Part shown: one piece after another, positions 9,369 through 17,002 of the stretch
Layout of the letters: every line of letters starts with the position of its first letter
Position numbering within the stretch: the stretch's first letter is position 1
Assembly: GCF_047238345.1 (NCBI RefSeq)
Contig: NZ_JBDFMQ010000001.1
Span: 1,240,001 to 1,304,000, forward strand
DNA length: 64,000 nucleotides
Reading direction: 5' to 3'
Source of the DNA: Shouchella sp047238345
Lineage (GTDB): Bacteria > Bacillota > Bacilli > Bacillales > Bacillaceae_D
Program-made: the position numbers and the translations under genes
The notes under the pieces: model-generated
Databases searched by the model: none
The model's input: the letters and a program-made list of their open reading frames with translations, nothing else
What the model was told of the DNA's origin: nothing

Positions 9369-9701
9369 ATGACCGAGCCATCTGCATACGATCTCCTCCG
9401 AAAATTAACTGAAGTAGAAATTACGCTTGCAAAGGTAACGCAACAATTAGAAAATCAAACAAATGTGCTCGAGGAAGTTCGTAAGGAGCTTTTGGTGACA
9501 AGAGAAAAAGCCGACGCTGCTGAAGAAAAGGCTGAACTAGCTTATCAGAAAGCACGGCAAGCATTGAAGGAAATTAAGCAGACACGGGAAGAAACGCTGC
9601 GTACACAAAACGAACGAAAAATAGACAGGCGGTGGTTCGTGGGGACCGCCTTAACGGTCGTCAGCTTGATTTTACCGATTCTTATTACGTTTTATTTCTA
9701 A
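9369..9701 (+). CDS. XhlA-like coiled-coil membrane protein (phage lysis accessory)
   Basis: The 110-residue protein has an N-terminal soluble coiled coil (about residues 8-85, rich in Glu, Lys, Ala heptads) and one C-terminal membrane segment (WFVGTALTVVSLILPILITFYF). This layout matches the haemolysin XhlA family, which in PBSX-type elements works with a holin. In this window it stands alone: neither a classical holin with two or more membrane segments nor an endolysin follows. The start ATG at 9369 has the weak site GGGGTGAC in front of it. Assignment to XhlA rests on architecture and position. Confidence 0.6.
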   Translation: MTEPSAYDLLRKLTEVEITLAKVTQQLENQTNVLEEVRKELLVTREKADAAEEKAELAYQKARQALKEIKQTREETLRTQNERKIDRRWFVGTALTVVSLILPILITFYF

Positions 9702-9741
9702 AGGCGTTTCGTAAATCCACTTTATATAGAGAGAGTAATGA

Positions 9742-9780
9742 CCCCCAGACCGAGCGCCTGCTTGATCTGGGGTTTTTTTT
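9742..9780 (+). terminator. Strong terminator closing the phage element
   Basis: CCCCAGA (9743-9749) and TCTGGGG (9766-9772) form a 7-bp stem followed by eight T residues. It ends transcription of the prophage segment before the chromosomal gene at 9831. Confidence 0.85.
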
Positions 9781-9830
9781 GAATCTTTTTTTATGCCGTT
9801 TCGTAAAATAGAAAATACGGAGGGGTTGAA

Positions 9831-10310
9831 ATGGACTTTTATATTAAACAACGAATCTTTTCTTTACGGGATCAGTTTACTGTTTTCGATGCTGAAAAGA
9901 GCCCGATCTATAAAGTAGACGGGAAGTTTTTTTCAATTGGAAATCAATTGGCGATTACAACAACAGAAGGAACGCCAGTCTTGCAGATTAAACAACAGGT
10001 GATGTCGTTTATGCCTCGTTATGCGATTGCAAACGAAGAAAAAGAATTATGTGTAGTGGCGAAAAAGATGAGTTTTTTTCGAGCACGTTATCAAATTGAA
10101 CCACTTAATTGGTCGATTGAAGGAAGTTTGTTTGATCATCATTATGCTGTCAAAGACGGAAACAACGAAATTATGTCGGTTGAGAAGCAATGGTTAAGTT
10201 GGGGGGATACGTATCATCTTCATGTTCAAGATCCAAAGCATGAAACGATTAGTATTGCACTGATGATTGTTCTCGATATGGTTCATCACCAAAATAAAAA
10301 TAGCAACTAA
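9831..10310 (+). CDS. LURP-one-related (YxjI-like) protein
   Basis: The 159-residue protein has the tubby-like LURP-one pattern: N-terminal YIKQRIFSLRDQFTVFDA, then repeated beta strands with YKVDGKFFSIGNQLAI and a C-terminal hydrophobic helix (ISIALMIVLDMVHH). Bacillus YxjI is the usual relative, of unknown function, possibly a phospholipid-binding scaffold as in eukaryotic scramblases. GGAGGGG sits 7 bases before the ATG. It stands alone between a phage terminator and an oppositely unrelated promoter region. Confidence 0.8.
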   Translation: MDFYIKQRIFSLRDQFTVFDAEKSPIYKVDGKFFSIGNQLAITTTEGTPVLQIKQQVMSFMPRYAIANEEKELCVVAKKMSFFRARYQIEPLNWSIEGSLFDHHYAVKDGNNEIMSVEKQWLSWGDTYHLHVQDPKHETISIALMIVLDMVHHQNKNSN

Positions 10311-10411
10311 GCTACATAGATGATAAGTAAAACAAATCAATTGCACTCATTTTTTTGATCGTTACCTATGACGTATCTTTCGCTATACTTACTTCATAGG
10401 AGGCGATTTGA

Positions 10412-11371
10412 ATGCGTGCTGTTACGTTAGGAAAAAATGGTGAAGTCAATGTCTCAAAGGTTATAAAGCCTGAGCCTGGAACGAGGGAAGTAAGGATAAG
10501 AGTCGTGATGTCGAGCTTGAATTTTGCTGATCTGAAACAATTGAATCTAGGGACGGAAGCTGTACTTGGTTTAGATTTAGTCGGTATTGTTGAAAAATTG
10601 GGGCAAGGTGTATCGAATGTAAGCGTTGGGGATCGCGTACTGGCATTTCCTTTTACAAGCGTACATGCAGAGTTTGCGCTTGCAACGGAGGCTCTTGTGT
10701 TTCCGATTTCAGCTGAGATTGGGTGGGAACAGGCTGCAGCCGCACCGATTGTATCCTTTCTTAGTTATTTTTTAACGCACAAAATTCATAAGCTTCTCCC
10801 GGAAGATACAATAATTGTTCATGCTGCTTCAGGCGGGGTGGGGACGACGATCATTCAATTAGCAAAAAAATTAGGCGTAGAAACAATTATTGGTACAGTA
10901 GGAAATCTTGCCAAAGCAGATGCTGTTTATAAAGCAGGAGCGACTCATGTATTTACGTATAATGGGTTTAAAGAAGAGACCCTACATGTGACGAATAATG
11001 TTGGCGTTTCAGTTGTTTTTGATAGTGTTGCTGGTCAAGTAACGAAGGATAGTCTGGATGTTCTCGCTCGTTTTGGAACAATGATTCAATTTGGCAATGC
11101 GAGCGGCCAACGAAGCGTATTTACAAATGAGGATGTACATAAGAGCTGTCGGACAATAAAAGGGTTCAGCTTCGGAACGACCCGTAAGTATCGACCAAAT
11201 GTAGTGGAAGAAATCGCCGCTGATGTACTAAATTTACTAGAAAAGAGAGAGTTAGTGCTAGCGACAGATAGAACCTTTTTATTAGCAGATGCTCAAGAAG
11301 CTTATGCGTATGTAAAAAGTCGAAACCATACAGGGAAAGTGTTGTTAAAAATAAGTGAATTAGGGGAATGA
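10412..11371 (+). CDS. NADPH:quinone oxidoreductase-type alcohol dehydrogenase (MDR superfamily)
   Basis: The 319-residue protein is a medium-chain dehydrogenase/reductase of the quinone oxidoreductase branch. The N-terminal GroES-like domain (1-115) lacks the zinc ligands of alcohol dehydrogenases. The Rossmann domain carries the NADP(H) motif AASGGVGTTIIQLAKKLG at about residues 138-155, followed by GTVGNLAKADAVYKAGATHVF. It likely reduces quinones or unsaturated carbonyl compounds with NADPH. TAGGAGGCG precedes the ATG by 7 bases. The substrate cannot be read from the sequence. Confidence 0.88.
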   Translation: MRAVTLGKNGEVNVSKVIKPEPGTREVRIRVVMSSLNFADLKQLNLGTEAVLGLDLVGIVEKLGQGVSNVSVGDRVLAFPFTSVHAEFALATEALVFPISAEIGWEQAAAAPIVSFLSYFLTHKIHKLLPEDTIIVHAASGGVGTTIIQLAKKLGVETIIGTVGNLAKADAVYKAGATHVFTYNGFKEETLHVTNNVGVSVVFDSVAGQVTKDSLDVLARFGTMIQFGNASGQRSVFTNEDVHKSCRTIKGFSFGTTRKYRPNVVEEIAADVLNLLEKRELVLATDRTFLLADAQEAYAYVKSRNHTGKVLLKISELGE

Positions 11372-11404
11372 AAAACGTGCAACAACGACGTTCGCTGTTG
11401 CACT
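11372..11404 (-). terminator. Terminator of the zinc-binding lipoprotein gene
   Basis: GTGCAACA (11377-11384) and TGTTGCAC (11396-11403) form an 8-bp stem. Read on the minus strand the hairpin is followed by a T run (complement of AAAAA at 11371-11375), so it terminates the minus-strand gene; it may also slow plus-strand transcription. Confidence 0.75.
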
Positions 11405-11419
11405 TGTGATTAGGCAGTA

Positions 11420-12646
11420 TTACTCATTCAGAGCTTGTTCTAATGTCTCGACATTGCTTCTCATCAAGGAGAAATAGTCTTCATCGTTCTCCTTATCTTC
11501 TTCTGTTAGCGATTCAAGCGGATGGATTTGCAGTGCTTCAGCGTCTAAATGATCTTGAACAATTTCAGATACCCGTGGTGTAATGTTTGGTTCAAATAAG
11601 ACGTAGTGTAAGCCAAGTTCTTGCGCTTTTTCAACCGTTTGAATAAGCTCTGTTTGCGATGGTTCACTTGTTGGTGAAATTCCGGCAATACCGATTTGGT
11701 TTAACCCATAGCGCTGCTCCCAATACCCATAGCCGGCATGTGAGACAATAAACGTATCGTGTGTAGCTGTTTCAACTGTATCAACGAAGGCTTCATCTAA
11801 TTCATGGAATTGCGCTTCAAGTGCTTGAAAATTTTCATTAAAATAGTCTTCTTGTTCAGGCATTAGCTCAGTAAGTGTGTCTCTTATACTTTGGGCGATT
11901 TCAATAGAACGAATAGGGTCTAACCAGACATGGGGGTCATAATCGCCATGATTATGGTCATGCTCATCATGATCGTCAATGATAATTTGAACAGTATCAC
12001 TTGTTGCAATTACTTCTTCGTTTTCATCATATTGGACTGCTTGAACATGTAGACCATTATGATTGGTTGTGAAAGAATACTCATTAGTAGGCTCTTCTGT
12101 CACTCGATCCCAATTTTCGTTATCCGTACTTGTGTACCAATGCCAATCCCCTTCATCATCGACAGATAGTGTAGCGCTATCGTCGCTATGATAATGATCT
12201 TGAATCCCATTTACTTGTAAATCTCCTTCATTAATAAGTGGAGAATGGTCATGCTCATCGCCATGATCGTGGTCATGATCACTCGCGATTAAGTGGGTTT
12301 GTGCACTACCCTCTAAAATATGAACATCTTGGTTTTCGATAGCAGATAAAATGCTATCAGCAAAAGGTTCAAGTTCTGCACCGTTATAAATAAAGAGGTC
12401 GGCATCAGCGACTTCAATCATCTCTTGTGGTGTTGGTTCATATGTGTGAGCGTCTGCTCCTGCAGGAACAATGTTTTCAACATCCACATAATCTCCACCA
12501 ATCGCAGTTGTCCAATCTTGATAGGGGAAAATAGATGTTTTAATAAATAATTGCTCTGTATTGTCATCAGTTCCTTGATCATCGCCACAAGCAGCAAGCA
12601 TTGCTGTAGCCGATAGACCAACTGTTAGTAAAATTGTTTTCTTCAT
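11420..12646 (-). CDS. znuA: Zinc ABC transporter substrate-binding lipoprotein (ZnuA/AdcA type) with inserted module
   Basis: The 408-residue protein has a lipoprotein signal with lipobox LAAC (Cys20) and the cluster-9 metal-binding fold: His67 (DAHTYEPTP), His239 (DPHVWLDP) and the SHAGYGYWEQRYGL segment. It captures zinc outside the membrane for an ABC importer. Two His/Asp-rich loops (about 123-134 and 225-233) flank an 89-residue beta-rich insertion (about 136-224, with DWHWYTSTDNENWDRV and GLHVQAVQYDENEEV), making it longer than the usual 300 residues. No permease or ATPase gene is adjacent, so its transporter must be elsewhere. Zur-like operators lie in its promoter. Confidence 0.92.
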   Translation of the reverse strand: MKKTILLTVGLSATAMLAACGDDQGTDDNTEQLFIKTSIFPYQDWTTAIGGDYVDVENIVPAGADAHTYEPTPQEMIEVADADLFIYNGAELEPFADSILSAIENQDVHILEGSAQTHLIASDHDHDHGDEHDHSPLINEGDLQVNGIQDHYHSDDSATLSVDDEGDWHWYTSTDNENWDRVTEEPTNEYSFTTNHNGLHVQAVQYDENEEVIATSDTVQIIIDDHDEHDHNHGDYDPHVWLDPIRSIEIAQSIRDTLTELMPEQEDYFNENFQALEAQFHELDEAFVDTVETATHDTFIVSHAGYGYWEQRYGLNQIGIAGISPTSEPSQTELIQTVEKAQELGLHYVLFEPNITPRVSEIVQDHLDAEALQIHPLESLTEEDKENDEDYFSLMRSNVETLEQALNE

Positions 12647-12658
12647 CTTAAACTCCTA

Positions 12659-12720
12659 ACCGTAAGAATTACGTTTTGTGTAATCCACTGCATTATATCG
12701 TAATCGTTCTTATTTGTGAA
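12659..12720 (-). promoter_or_regulatory. znuA promoter with Zur-box-like operators
   Basis: On the minus strand TTCACA (12715-12720) and TATAAT (12692-12697) are separated by 17 bases. CGTAAGAATTACG (12661-12673) matches 12 of 13 positions of the Bacillus Zur core CGTAATNATTACG and lies just after the expected transcription start. A second half-conserved box, AAGAACGATTACGA, fills the spacer. Zinc-dependent repression by Zur is therefore likely. The Zur consensus is quoted from general knowledge. Confidence 0.75.
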
Positions 12721-12758
12721 GGGATAAGCTCGATTCATTTCCATAGGAGGTGTAACAA

Positions 12759-13448
12759 TTGGAAAGAGTCATTGCACATCGCGGATTTTCTAGTCTTTAT
12801 CCAGAAAATACGCTGAAGGCATTTGAAGAAGCGATAAAATGTGGATGTCAAATGATAGAATTTGACGTGCACTTAAGTTCTGACTATATCCCCGTCGTTA
12901 TACATGATGAGAAAGTAAATCGAGTGACGAATGGGTCTGGTTATGTAAAAGATTTAAGTGTAAAAGCATTAAAAGAGCTGTACGTGTTTGAGTCTGAAAA
13001 AATTCCAACGTTGCAAGAAACGCTCTTGCTCTTAAAAGGTAGAGCGAAACCAATTATTGAATTAAAAGGGCTATCGACTAATCGAAATTTAGAAAAGAAT
13101 GTTTTAGAAAGTATAAAAAAAGCAGGCATGATGAAAGAAGCACAACTTATTTCGTTTGATCTGGAGAAAATTGATTTCGTACGAGAATTGTGTTCAGACG
13201 TTCAATTAGGCTATATACAACGTCGACCGACAACGGCAATTTTTTCAAGAATGAAGCGAAATCAAATCGGTTCACTTACGATGAATTATCGCTTTTTTTC
13301 CAAACGTTTTGCAAAAAGATGTGGCCAAGAGAAGGTGCAATTGGCTGTGTATCATCTATCAAAAGCTAGACAAATAAAAAGATGCTTACGTTATGAGCAC
13401 GTTTCAGTCACAATCAAAGCGCTTGATAAAGGAGCAGCATTCGTTTAA
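12759..13448 (+). CDS. ugpQ: Glycerophosphodiester phosphodiesterase (UgpQ/GDPD family)
   Basis: The 229-residue protein begins at TTG 12759, 8 bases after AGGAGGTG. It has the GDPD hallmarks: IAHRGFSSLYPENTLKAFEEA (catalytic His and the HRG motif), FDVHLSSDYIPVVIHDEKVNRVTNG (metal-binding Glu/Asp and catalytic His), then IPTLQETLLLL and IELKG. It hydrolyses glycerophosphodiesters to glycerol-3-phosphate and an alcohol, recycling phospholipid head groups. No signal peptide is seen, so it is cytosolic. The C-terminal part lacks the usual PDxP segment in clear form, so substrate range is uncertain. Confidence 0.9.
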   Translation: MERVIAHRGFSSLYPENTLKAFEEAIKCGCQMIEFDVHLSSDYIPVVIHDEKVNRVTNGSGYVKDLSVKALKELYVFESEKIPTLQETLLLLKGRAKPIIELKGLSTNRNLEKNVLESIKKAGMMKEAQLISFDLEKIDFVRELCSDVQLGYIQRRPTTAIFSRMKRNQIGSLTMNYRFFSKRFAKRCGQEKVQLAVYHLSKARQIKRCLRYEHVSVTIKALDKGAAFV

Positions 13449-13508
13449 AAGAACCAAAGTCCGGGTAGGAAGTACTATAGACAAAAGTATGTTGTGGAGG
13501 GCTATACA

Positions 13509-14426
13509 TTGAAAAAAATGACGTGGTTACTCGTTGCGCCAGCTAGCACACTTATGCTTGTGGCATGTGGCGGAGACGAAACTGGTGGAGAAGCTGGAAC
13601 GGAAGACGCAAATACGAATGAGGAGATTCAAGAAAACGAACCCCTTTCAGTTGAAGAAGTGTTGCAACAGACTGAGGACGCAATGAATGATGTGGATAGT
13701 TTTAGAACTGAAATGGGAATGACGTATGATGTAGAGGCTGACGGTGAAGAAGGAAATGAATCGATGCAGTTTGGATTAAATACGATGATCGATGCGATTG
13801 CCGATCCTCTTGCGTTTGAAATGAGTACAACGATATCTGCCTCAGAGCTTGGCGTTGATATAGGAATGGATCAGTATTTTGTCGATGGAAACTTTTATAT
13901 GCAAAGTCCATTAGGTGGAGACTGGCTACGTATGGATATTAGCGATGAGATGGAGATGGAAGAGGAACTTCAAGTTGATGAGCAAGAGCAACTACAAATG
14001 TTACGCGACATGATGGATCAAATTGAGATGACTGAAGAAGACAACACCTACGTGATTTCAATGGAAGGAAACAATGGAGACGCCCAAGAGCTTATCTATT
14101 GGTATATGGATATGGGTGGTCAAAATGAGATGGCCCTTCCTCAAGAAGATTTTGAGATGATGATGGAAAATATGGAGATTGAGAATATGAGTTATCGTCT
14201 AGTTATCGACGAAGAGACTTTCCATCAACAATCAGTAACGATGAATGTAGATATGATGATGGAAGAAGATGGCGAGTCAATGAATTTTACAATGGATATA
14301 GATGGGACCTATTCCATGTATAATGAAATTGATTCCATTGATATTCCTGATGACGTTATCGAGAACTCCGTTGATATTGGGGAAGAATTTGGTGACTTTG
14401 ACATCGATGAATCCGATGATATGTAA
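13509..14426 (+). CDS. Methionine-rich acidic lipoprotein (DUF6612-like)
   Basis: The start TTG at 13509 is 8 bases after GGAGG and opens a clear lipoprotein signal (MKKMTWLLVAPASTLMLVAC). The mature 286-residue part is very acidic and unusually rich in methionine, about one residue in nine, including runs EMMMENMEIENM and VDMMMEED. The pattern of an N-terminal LxxxxxAMxxVxSF helix followed by a beta-rich LppX/LolA-like body resembles DUF6612 lipoproteins common in Bacillaceae. Extreme acidity fits an extracellular protein of an alkaliphile. A lipid-carrier or stress role is inference. A bidirectional terminator follows. Confidence 0.75.
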   Translation: MKKMTWLLVAPASTLMLVACGGDETGGEAGTEDANTNEEIQENEPLSVEEVLQQTEDAMNDVDSFRTEMGMTYDVEADGEEGNESMQFGLNTMIDAIADPLAFEMSTTISASELGVDIGMDQYFVDGNFYMQSPLGGDWLRMDISDEMEMEEELQVDEQEQLQMLRDMMDQIEMTEEDNTYVISMEGNNGDAQELIYWYMDMGGQNEMALPQEDFEMMMENMEIENMSYRLVIDEETFHQQSVTMNVDMMMEEDGESMNFTMDIDGTYSMYNEIDSIDIPDDVIENSVDIGEEFGDFDIDESDDM

Positions 14427-14455
14427 AGCTCAAAACTAAGACAATAAGATATAAA

Positions 14456-14493
14456 AAGACGATTGATTCTATAAAAGATCAATCGTCTTATTT
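14456..14493. terminator. Bidirectional terminator
   Basis: AAGACGATTGAT (14456-14467) pairs with ATCAATCGTCTT (14478-14489); A and T runs on both sides allow termination in both directions between the convergent lipoprotein and minus-strand genes. Confidence 0.8.
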
Positions 14494-14534
14494 AATGAGG
14501 AGGCGTTTAAAGCAACCTCACCGTTTGTTTCGAA

Positions 14535-15284
14535 TCACGATTCGCTTCGTGATGAATGTTCATCGTGATACGTGACGGTTACTGGAGAGTATTCGCCAAT
14601 AACGGTTTGACCATGAACGGAAACACTTCCTTCACTCGTAAGGTCTTTTTCCGTCATAATTCCTAATGCAACGGTAAACTGATTTAATTTTACAGGGATT
14701 TGTGTCTCTCGTCGCACTTCATGGCCATTTACATAGAAAATTGCTTCATCATTTTTTCGGTCATAGATAATTTTATAACGATTGAAGTCCTGTGGTTTAA
14801 AGTGTTCCTGCGCTTCTTTAAATAAGCAAAAGTATTTCGTTTTACCTGTATCTGGAACATTAACACCTGGGAAAGGTAGAATTCCATAAACAGATGAATA
14901 TTGATCGTCAGTAGCAAAGAAATCCAATGCAGCCCCAGTTGTGAAATCAAGAAGGTTAAACGAAACGTAGCCATCATAAAGGTCCCCTGGCGTTGTTTCC
15001 TTTGTACGAGCTTTAATGTCAAGCTCTATTTCAATTTGACCTTCCTCTGGGATTATAACAGGTTCAGCAGAGTAATACATGTGCTTGGCGTTGTCTAAAA
15101 TTTGAATCGAGTCATGCTGGTTCGATAAAGGTGCACGAACGTAAAGAATTCCGTTGCGAACAATAACGACTGCTTCTGGTTCTCTATAGCTCCAAAATGA
15201 GCCGTCTGGAAGTGGGAACCCGCCAATTTTCCATGTTTCTTCACTTGATAAGATGGTGTCGAAGTTACCTAATATTTTTTTCAT
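14535..15284 (-). CDS. Concanavalin-like beta-sandwich protein (resembles DUF6081)
   Basis: The 249-residue protein has no signal peptide or membrane segment. Its sequence is dominated by beta strands and aromatic residues, with a pattern FDDIL..W..GGFPLPDGSFW near the N-terminus, IEIELDIKARTKET in the middle and IYDRKNDEAIFYVNGHEVRRET typical of laminin-G/concanavalin-like lectin folds. I think it belongs to the DUF6081 group but this was assigned by eye. It starts at ATG 15284 behind AGGAGTG and lies 22 bases after the prenyltransferase gene on the same strand, so the two form an operon. Function unknown. Confidence 0.65.
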   Translation of the reverse strand: MKKILGNFDTILSSEETWKIGGFPLPDGSFWSYREPEAVVIVRNGILYVRAPLSNQHDSIQILDNAKHMYYSAEPVIIPEEGQIEIELDIKARTKETTPGDLYDGYVSFNLLDFTTGAALDFFATDDQYSSVYGILPFPGVNVPDTGKTKYFCLFKEAQEHFKPQDFNRYKIIYDRKNDEAIFYVNGHEVRRETQIPVKLNQFTVALGIMTEKDLTSEGSVSVHGQTVIGEYSPVTVTYHDEHSSRSES

Positions 15285-15306
15285 TTCATGTCACACTCCT
15301 ATATCG

Positions 15307-16230
15307 TTAAATAAATCCGTTAAGTAGTAGAGATGCAATAATGATTAAGCCAGTACGAATTGTTGCTTTCAAGGAAGCGCCCATTAGTTGACCGTACACA
15401 GGACTTGGGTTTGTTTCTGCTAACGATTGATACGTTTTTGCAAATGGAATGGCTGCGATTAAGGCCAGGTTTGCATACCAAGGCAGTATACCCACAAGAC
15501 TTAAAATCGGGATTGAGATAAATGCGAGAACGGCCAACATTTTTGAGAAGCGGATTCCACCTTTTTCTCCCCATACAACGACCAATGTTTTCTTGCCTGC
15601 CGCTTGATCTGCGCGCCAATGTAGAAAATGATGGTTAAATAAAATAAGTGTTGTTAATAGTCCAATTGGAATAGAGACTAAAAACGCGTCGATTGGCAAT
15701 GATTGCGTCATAACAAAGTAACTTCCTGTTATGGGCAGCACACCAAAAGCGAGAAAAATGGCGATTTCGCTGTAGCCTTTTCCGCGATAACCAAATTTTA
15801 AAGGAGGCGCAACGTAGAAGTAGGCAATCAATCCGCCAGCTAATGCAAATAAAAGCAACTCCCACCCACGGAATAGAGCTAAAAGGATACCGGAAGCGAA
15901 AGCGATTGCGAACAAGCTCCATGTGACAAATGCAAATGTCGAAATAGAGACTTTTTTGTTTGCCAGCAAGCGAGAATTTGTAGAGATTGACTCGTCTGAT
16001 TGCTCCGCTTTTTCATCAACGCCATTACGGAAATCCCACAAATCATTAATCATATTCGAAAATAAATGCGCAGCCAGTGCGCCGACTAATGTAAGGATAA
16101 AATAGAACGGATAAAAGGTTTGCTCCCAGGCAAATGCCGCAACAGAACCAATTACGACAGGTAAAATCATAACAGGTAGTACGCGTGCTCTAGCAGCTTT
16201 TAACCAAAACTTAAGGGTTTGTATAGTGTT
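15307..16230 (-). CDS. UbiA-family prenyltransferase, MenA-like
   Basis: The product is an integral membrane protein with eight or nine helices and both Asp-rich motifs of UbiA prenyltransferases: NDLWDFRNGVDEKAEQSD (first motif) and HWRADQAAGKKTLVVVWGEKGG (second). The second fits MenA, which attaches a polyprenyl chain to 1,4-dihydroxy-2-naphthoate in menaquinone synthesis, but no other men gene is near, so a different aromatic acceptor is possible. The start is unclear. The open frame reaches TTG 16263, which lies at the predicted transcription start; a strong GGAGGTG (16228-16234) overlaps an in-frame GTG at 16230, and the next codons with good spacing are non-standard (ATA at 16221). I use GTG 16230. 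Confidence 0.85.
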   Translation of the reverse strand, partial: NTIQTLKFWLKAARARVLPVMILPVVIGSVAAFAWEQTFYPFYFILTLVGALAAHLFSNMINDLWDFRNGVDEKAEQSDESISTNSRLLANKKVSISTFAFVTWSLFAIAFASGILLALFRGWELLLFALAGGLIAYFYVAPPLKFGYRGKGYSEIAIFLAFGVLPITGSYFVMTQSLPIDAFLVSIPIGLLTTLILFNHHFLHWRADQAAGKKTLVVVWGEKGGIRFSKMLAVLAFISIPILSLVGILPWYANLALIAAIPFAKTYQSLAETNPSPVYGQLMGASLKATIRTGLIIIASLLLNGFI

Positions 16231-16268
16231 CACCTCCAACGAACAGACCGCTAAGCAGTCCAATGTAG

Positions 16269-16297
16269 ACTATACACTTTAGCGATTCATTTCACAA
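16269..16297 (-). promoter_or_regulatory. Promoter of the prenyltransferase operon
   Basis: On the minus strand TTGTGA (16292-16297) and TATAGT (16269-16274) are spaced by 17 bases, a sigma-A-type promoter. Transcription would start near 16262, which argues against translation from the TTG at 16263. Confidence 0.6.
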
Positions 16298-16394
16298 TGA
16301 AATACGCTTGCAGATTAGTGGTTTGGAAAAACTTCCTATTGTGCTATGCTAGTAATAGAAGAAATCGCTTTATTTTTAGAAAGTAGGAGAAGAC

Positions 16395-16706
16395 ATGGAA
16401 CATACAGATATGGTTATCCAACGAAAAAAATTGCCTGTTTTTCTACGTTTAGGCAAAATAGTAATGGCGCTCATCGGTTTAACGGGTGTCGTCATTGGGA
16501 TTATGGTTGCAGCCACTCAATCTGGAAGCATGGTACAAGCATTCTTAATTTTAATGGTCTCGATTTTGAGTTTAGGAATTTCTTTACTACGTGTTCAAAC
16601 GGTCACTTGTCCACATTGTGAAGCGACGTCAACCATCCATACTTTAACAGTCGATTTTGAGTGTCGCCGTTGTTTAAAACCAACTGCAATTAAATGGAAG
16701 AAATGA
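16395..16706 (+). CDS. Small membrane protein with C-terminal zinc ribbon
   Basis: The 103-residue protein begins at ATG 16395 behind AGGAGAAG. It has two membrane helices (about 20-42 and 46-66) and then a cytoplasmic-looking zinc ribbon made of CPHC (about 72-75) and CRRC (about 90-93) followed by a basic tail. I do not recognise a named family. A membrane-anchored zinc ribbon could be a small regulator or assembly factor. It stands alone, followed by a terminator and then the purine riboswitch. Confidence 0.8.
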   Translation: MEHTDMVIQRKKLPVFLRLGKIVMALIGLTGVVIGIMVAATQSGSMVQAFLILMVSILSLGISLLRVQTVTCPHCEATSTIHTLTVDFECRRCLKPTAIKWKK

Positions 16707-16707
16707 A

Positions 16708-16740
16708 AAATCGGTGAATGTAACCGGTTTTTCTTTTTTT
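16708..16740 (+). terminator. Terminator after the zinc-ribbon gene
   Basis: AAATCGGT (16708-16715) pairs with ACCGGTTT (16723-16730), followed by TTCTTTTTTT. Confidence 0.7.
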
Positions 16741-16788
16741 AGAAACATTTTCTGCAAAAAAAGCCTTTCTATTTACGTATTTCTTCTT

Positions 16789-16985
16789 TATAATGTACCC
16801 ATTAGGAATTAGGAAATACGAATAATATATACTACTCGTATAATAGCGGTAATACGGTCCGCGAGTCTCTACCAGACTGCCATTTAACGGTCTGACTACG
16901 AGTGATCATTTTTTGCGCTCTTTTTTTAATGTTGAGAAGCCGAAAGATCACTCGGGTAAACCGTTTATCTTTCGGCTTTTTTATA
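16789..16985 (+). promoter_or_regulatory. Purine (guanine-class) riboswitch of the xpt operon
   Basis: A TATAAT -10 box is at 16789-16794. The aptamer spans 16834-16903: P1 pairs ACTCGTA with TACGAGT, and the conserved junction strands TATAATAG, GTCTCTACC and CTGACTAC are present. The base that selects the ligand (position 74) is C, as in guanine/hypoxanthine aptamers. The terminator pairs AAGCCGAAAGAT (16937-16948) with ATCTTTCGGCTT (16967-16978) before a T run. The alternative antiterminator pairs CGAGTGATC (16899-16907) with GATCACTCG (16946-16954), overlapping both P1 and the terminator arm. High guanine should therefore stop transcription of xpt and the permease gene. Confidence 0.95.
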
Positions 16986-17002
16986 TTTTAGGAGGGTTAA
17001 AT

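Larger units (their letters stand above)
1..9701 (+). mobile_element. Right-hand (late) end of a prophage or phage-tail element
   Basis: Six genes on one strand follow the order usual in siphovirus late operons: tape measure protein, distal tail protein, tail endopeptidase/receptor-binding protein, small accessory proteins, and a coiled-coil membrane protein of the XhlA kind. The element continues beyond the left window edge. A strong terminator at 9743-9780 closes it and chromosomal genes follow. No integrase, capsid, endolysin or clear attachment site is inside the window, so whether it is a complete prophage, a remnant or a domesticated tail particle cannot be decided here. Confidence 0.85.

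Noticed and set aside
9706..9806. GTTTCGTAAA direct repeat as prophage attachment sites
   Set aside because: The repeat is only 10 bases, lies on one side of the element and 90 bases apart; no integrase or target gene is seen.
16346..16621. A 91-codon frame overlapping the zinc-ribbon gene
   Set aside because: The overlapping frame with ATG 16395 has a ribosome binding site, membrane helices and paired CxxC motifs; the other has none.
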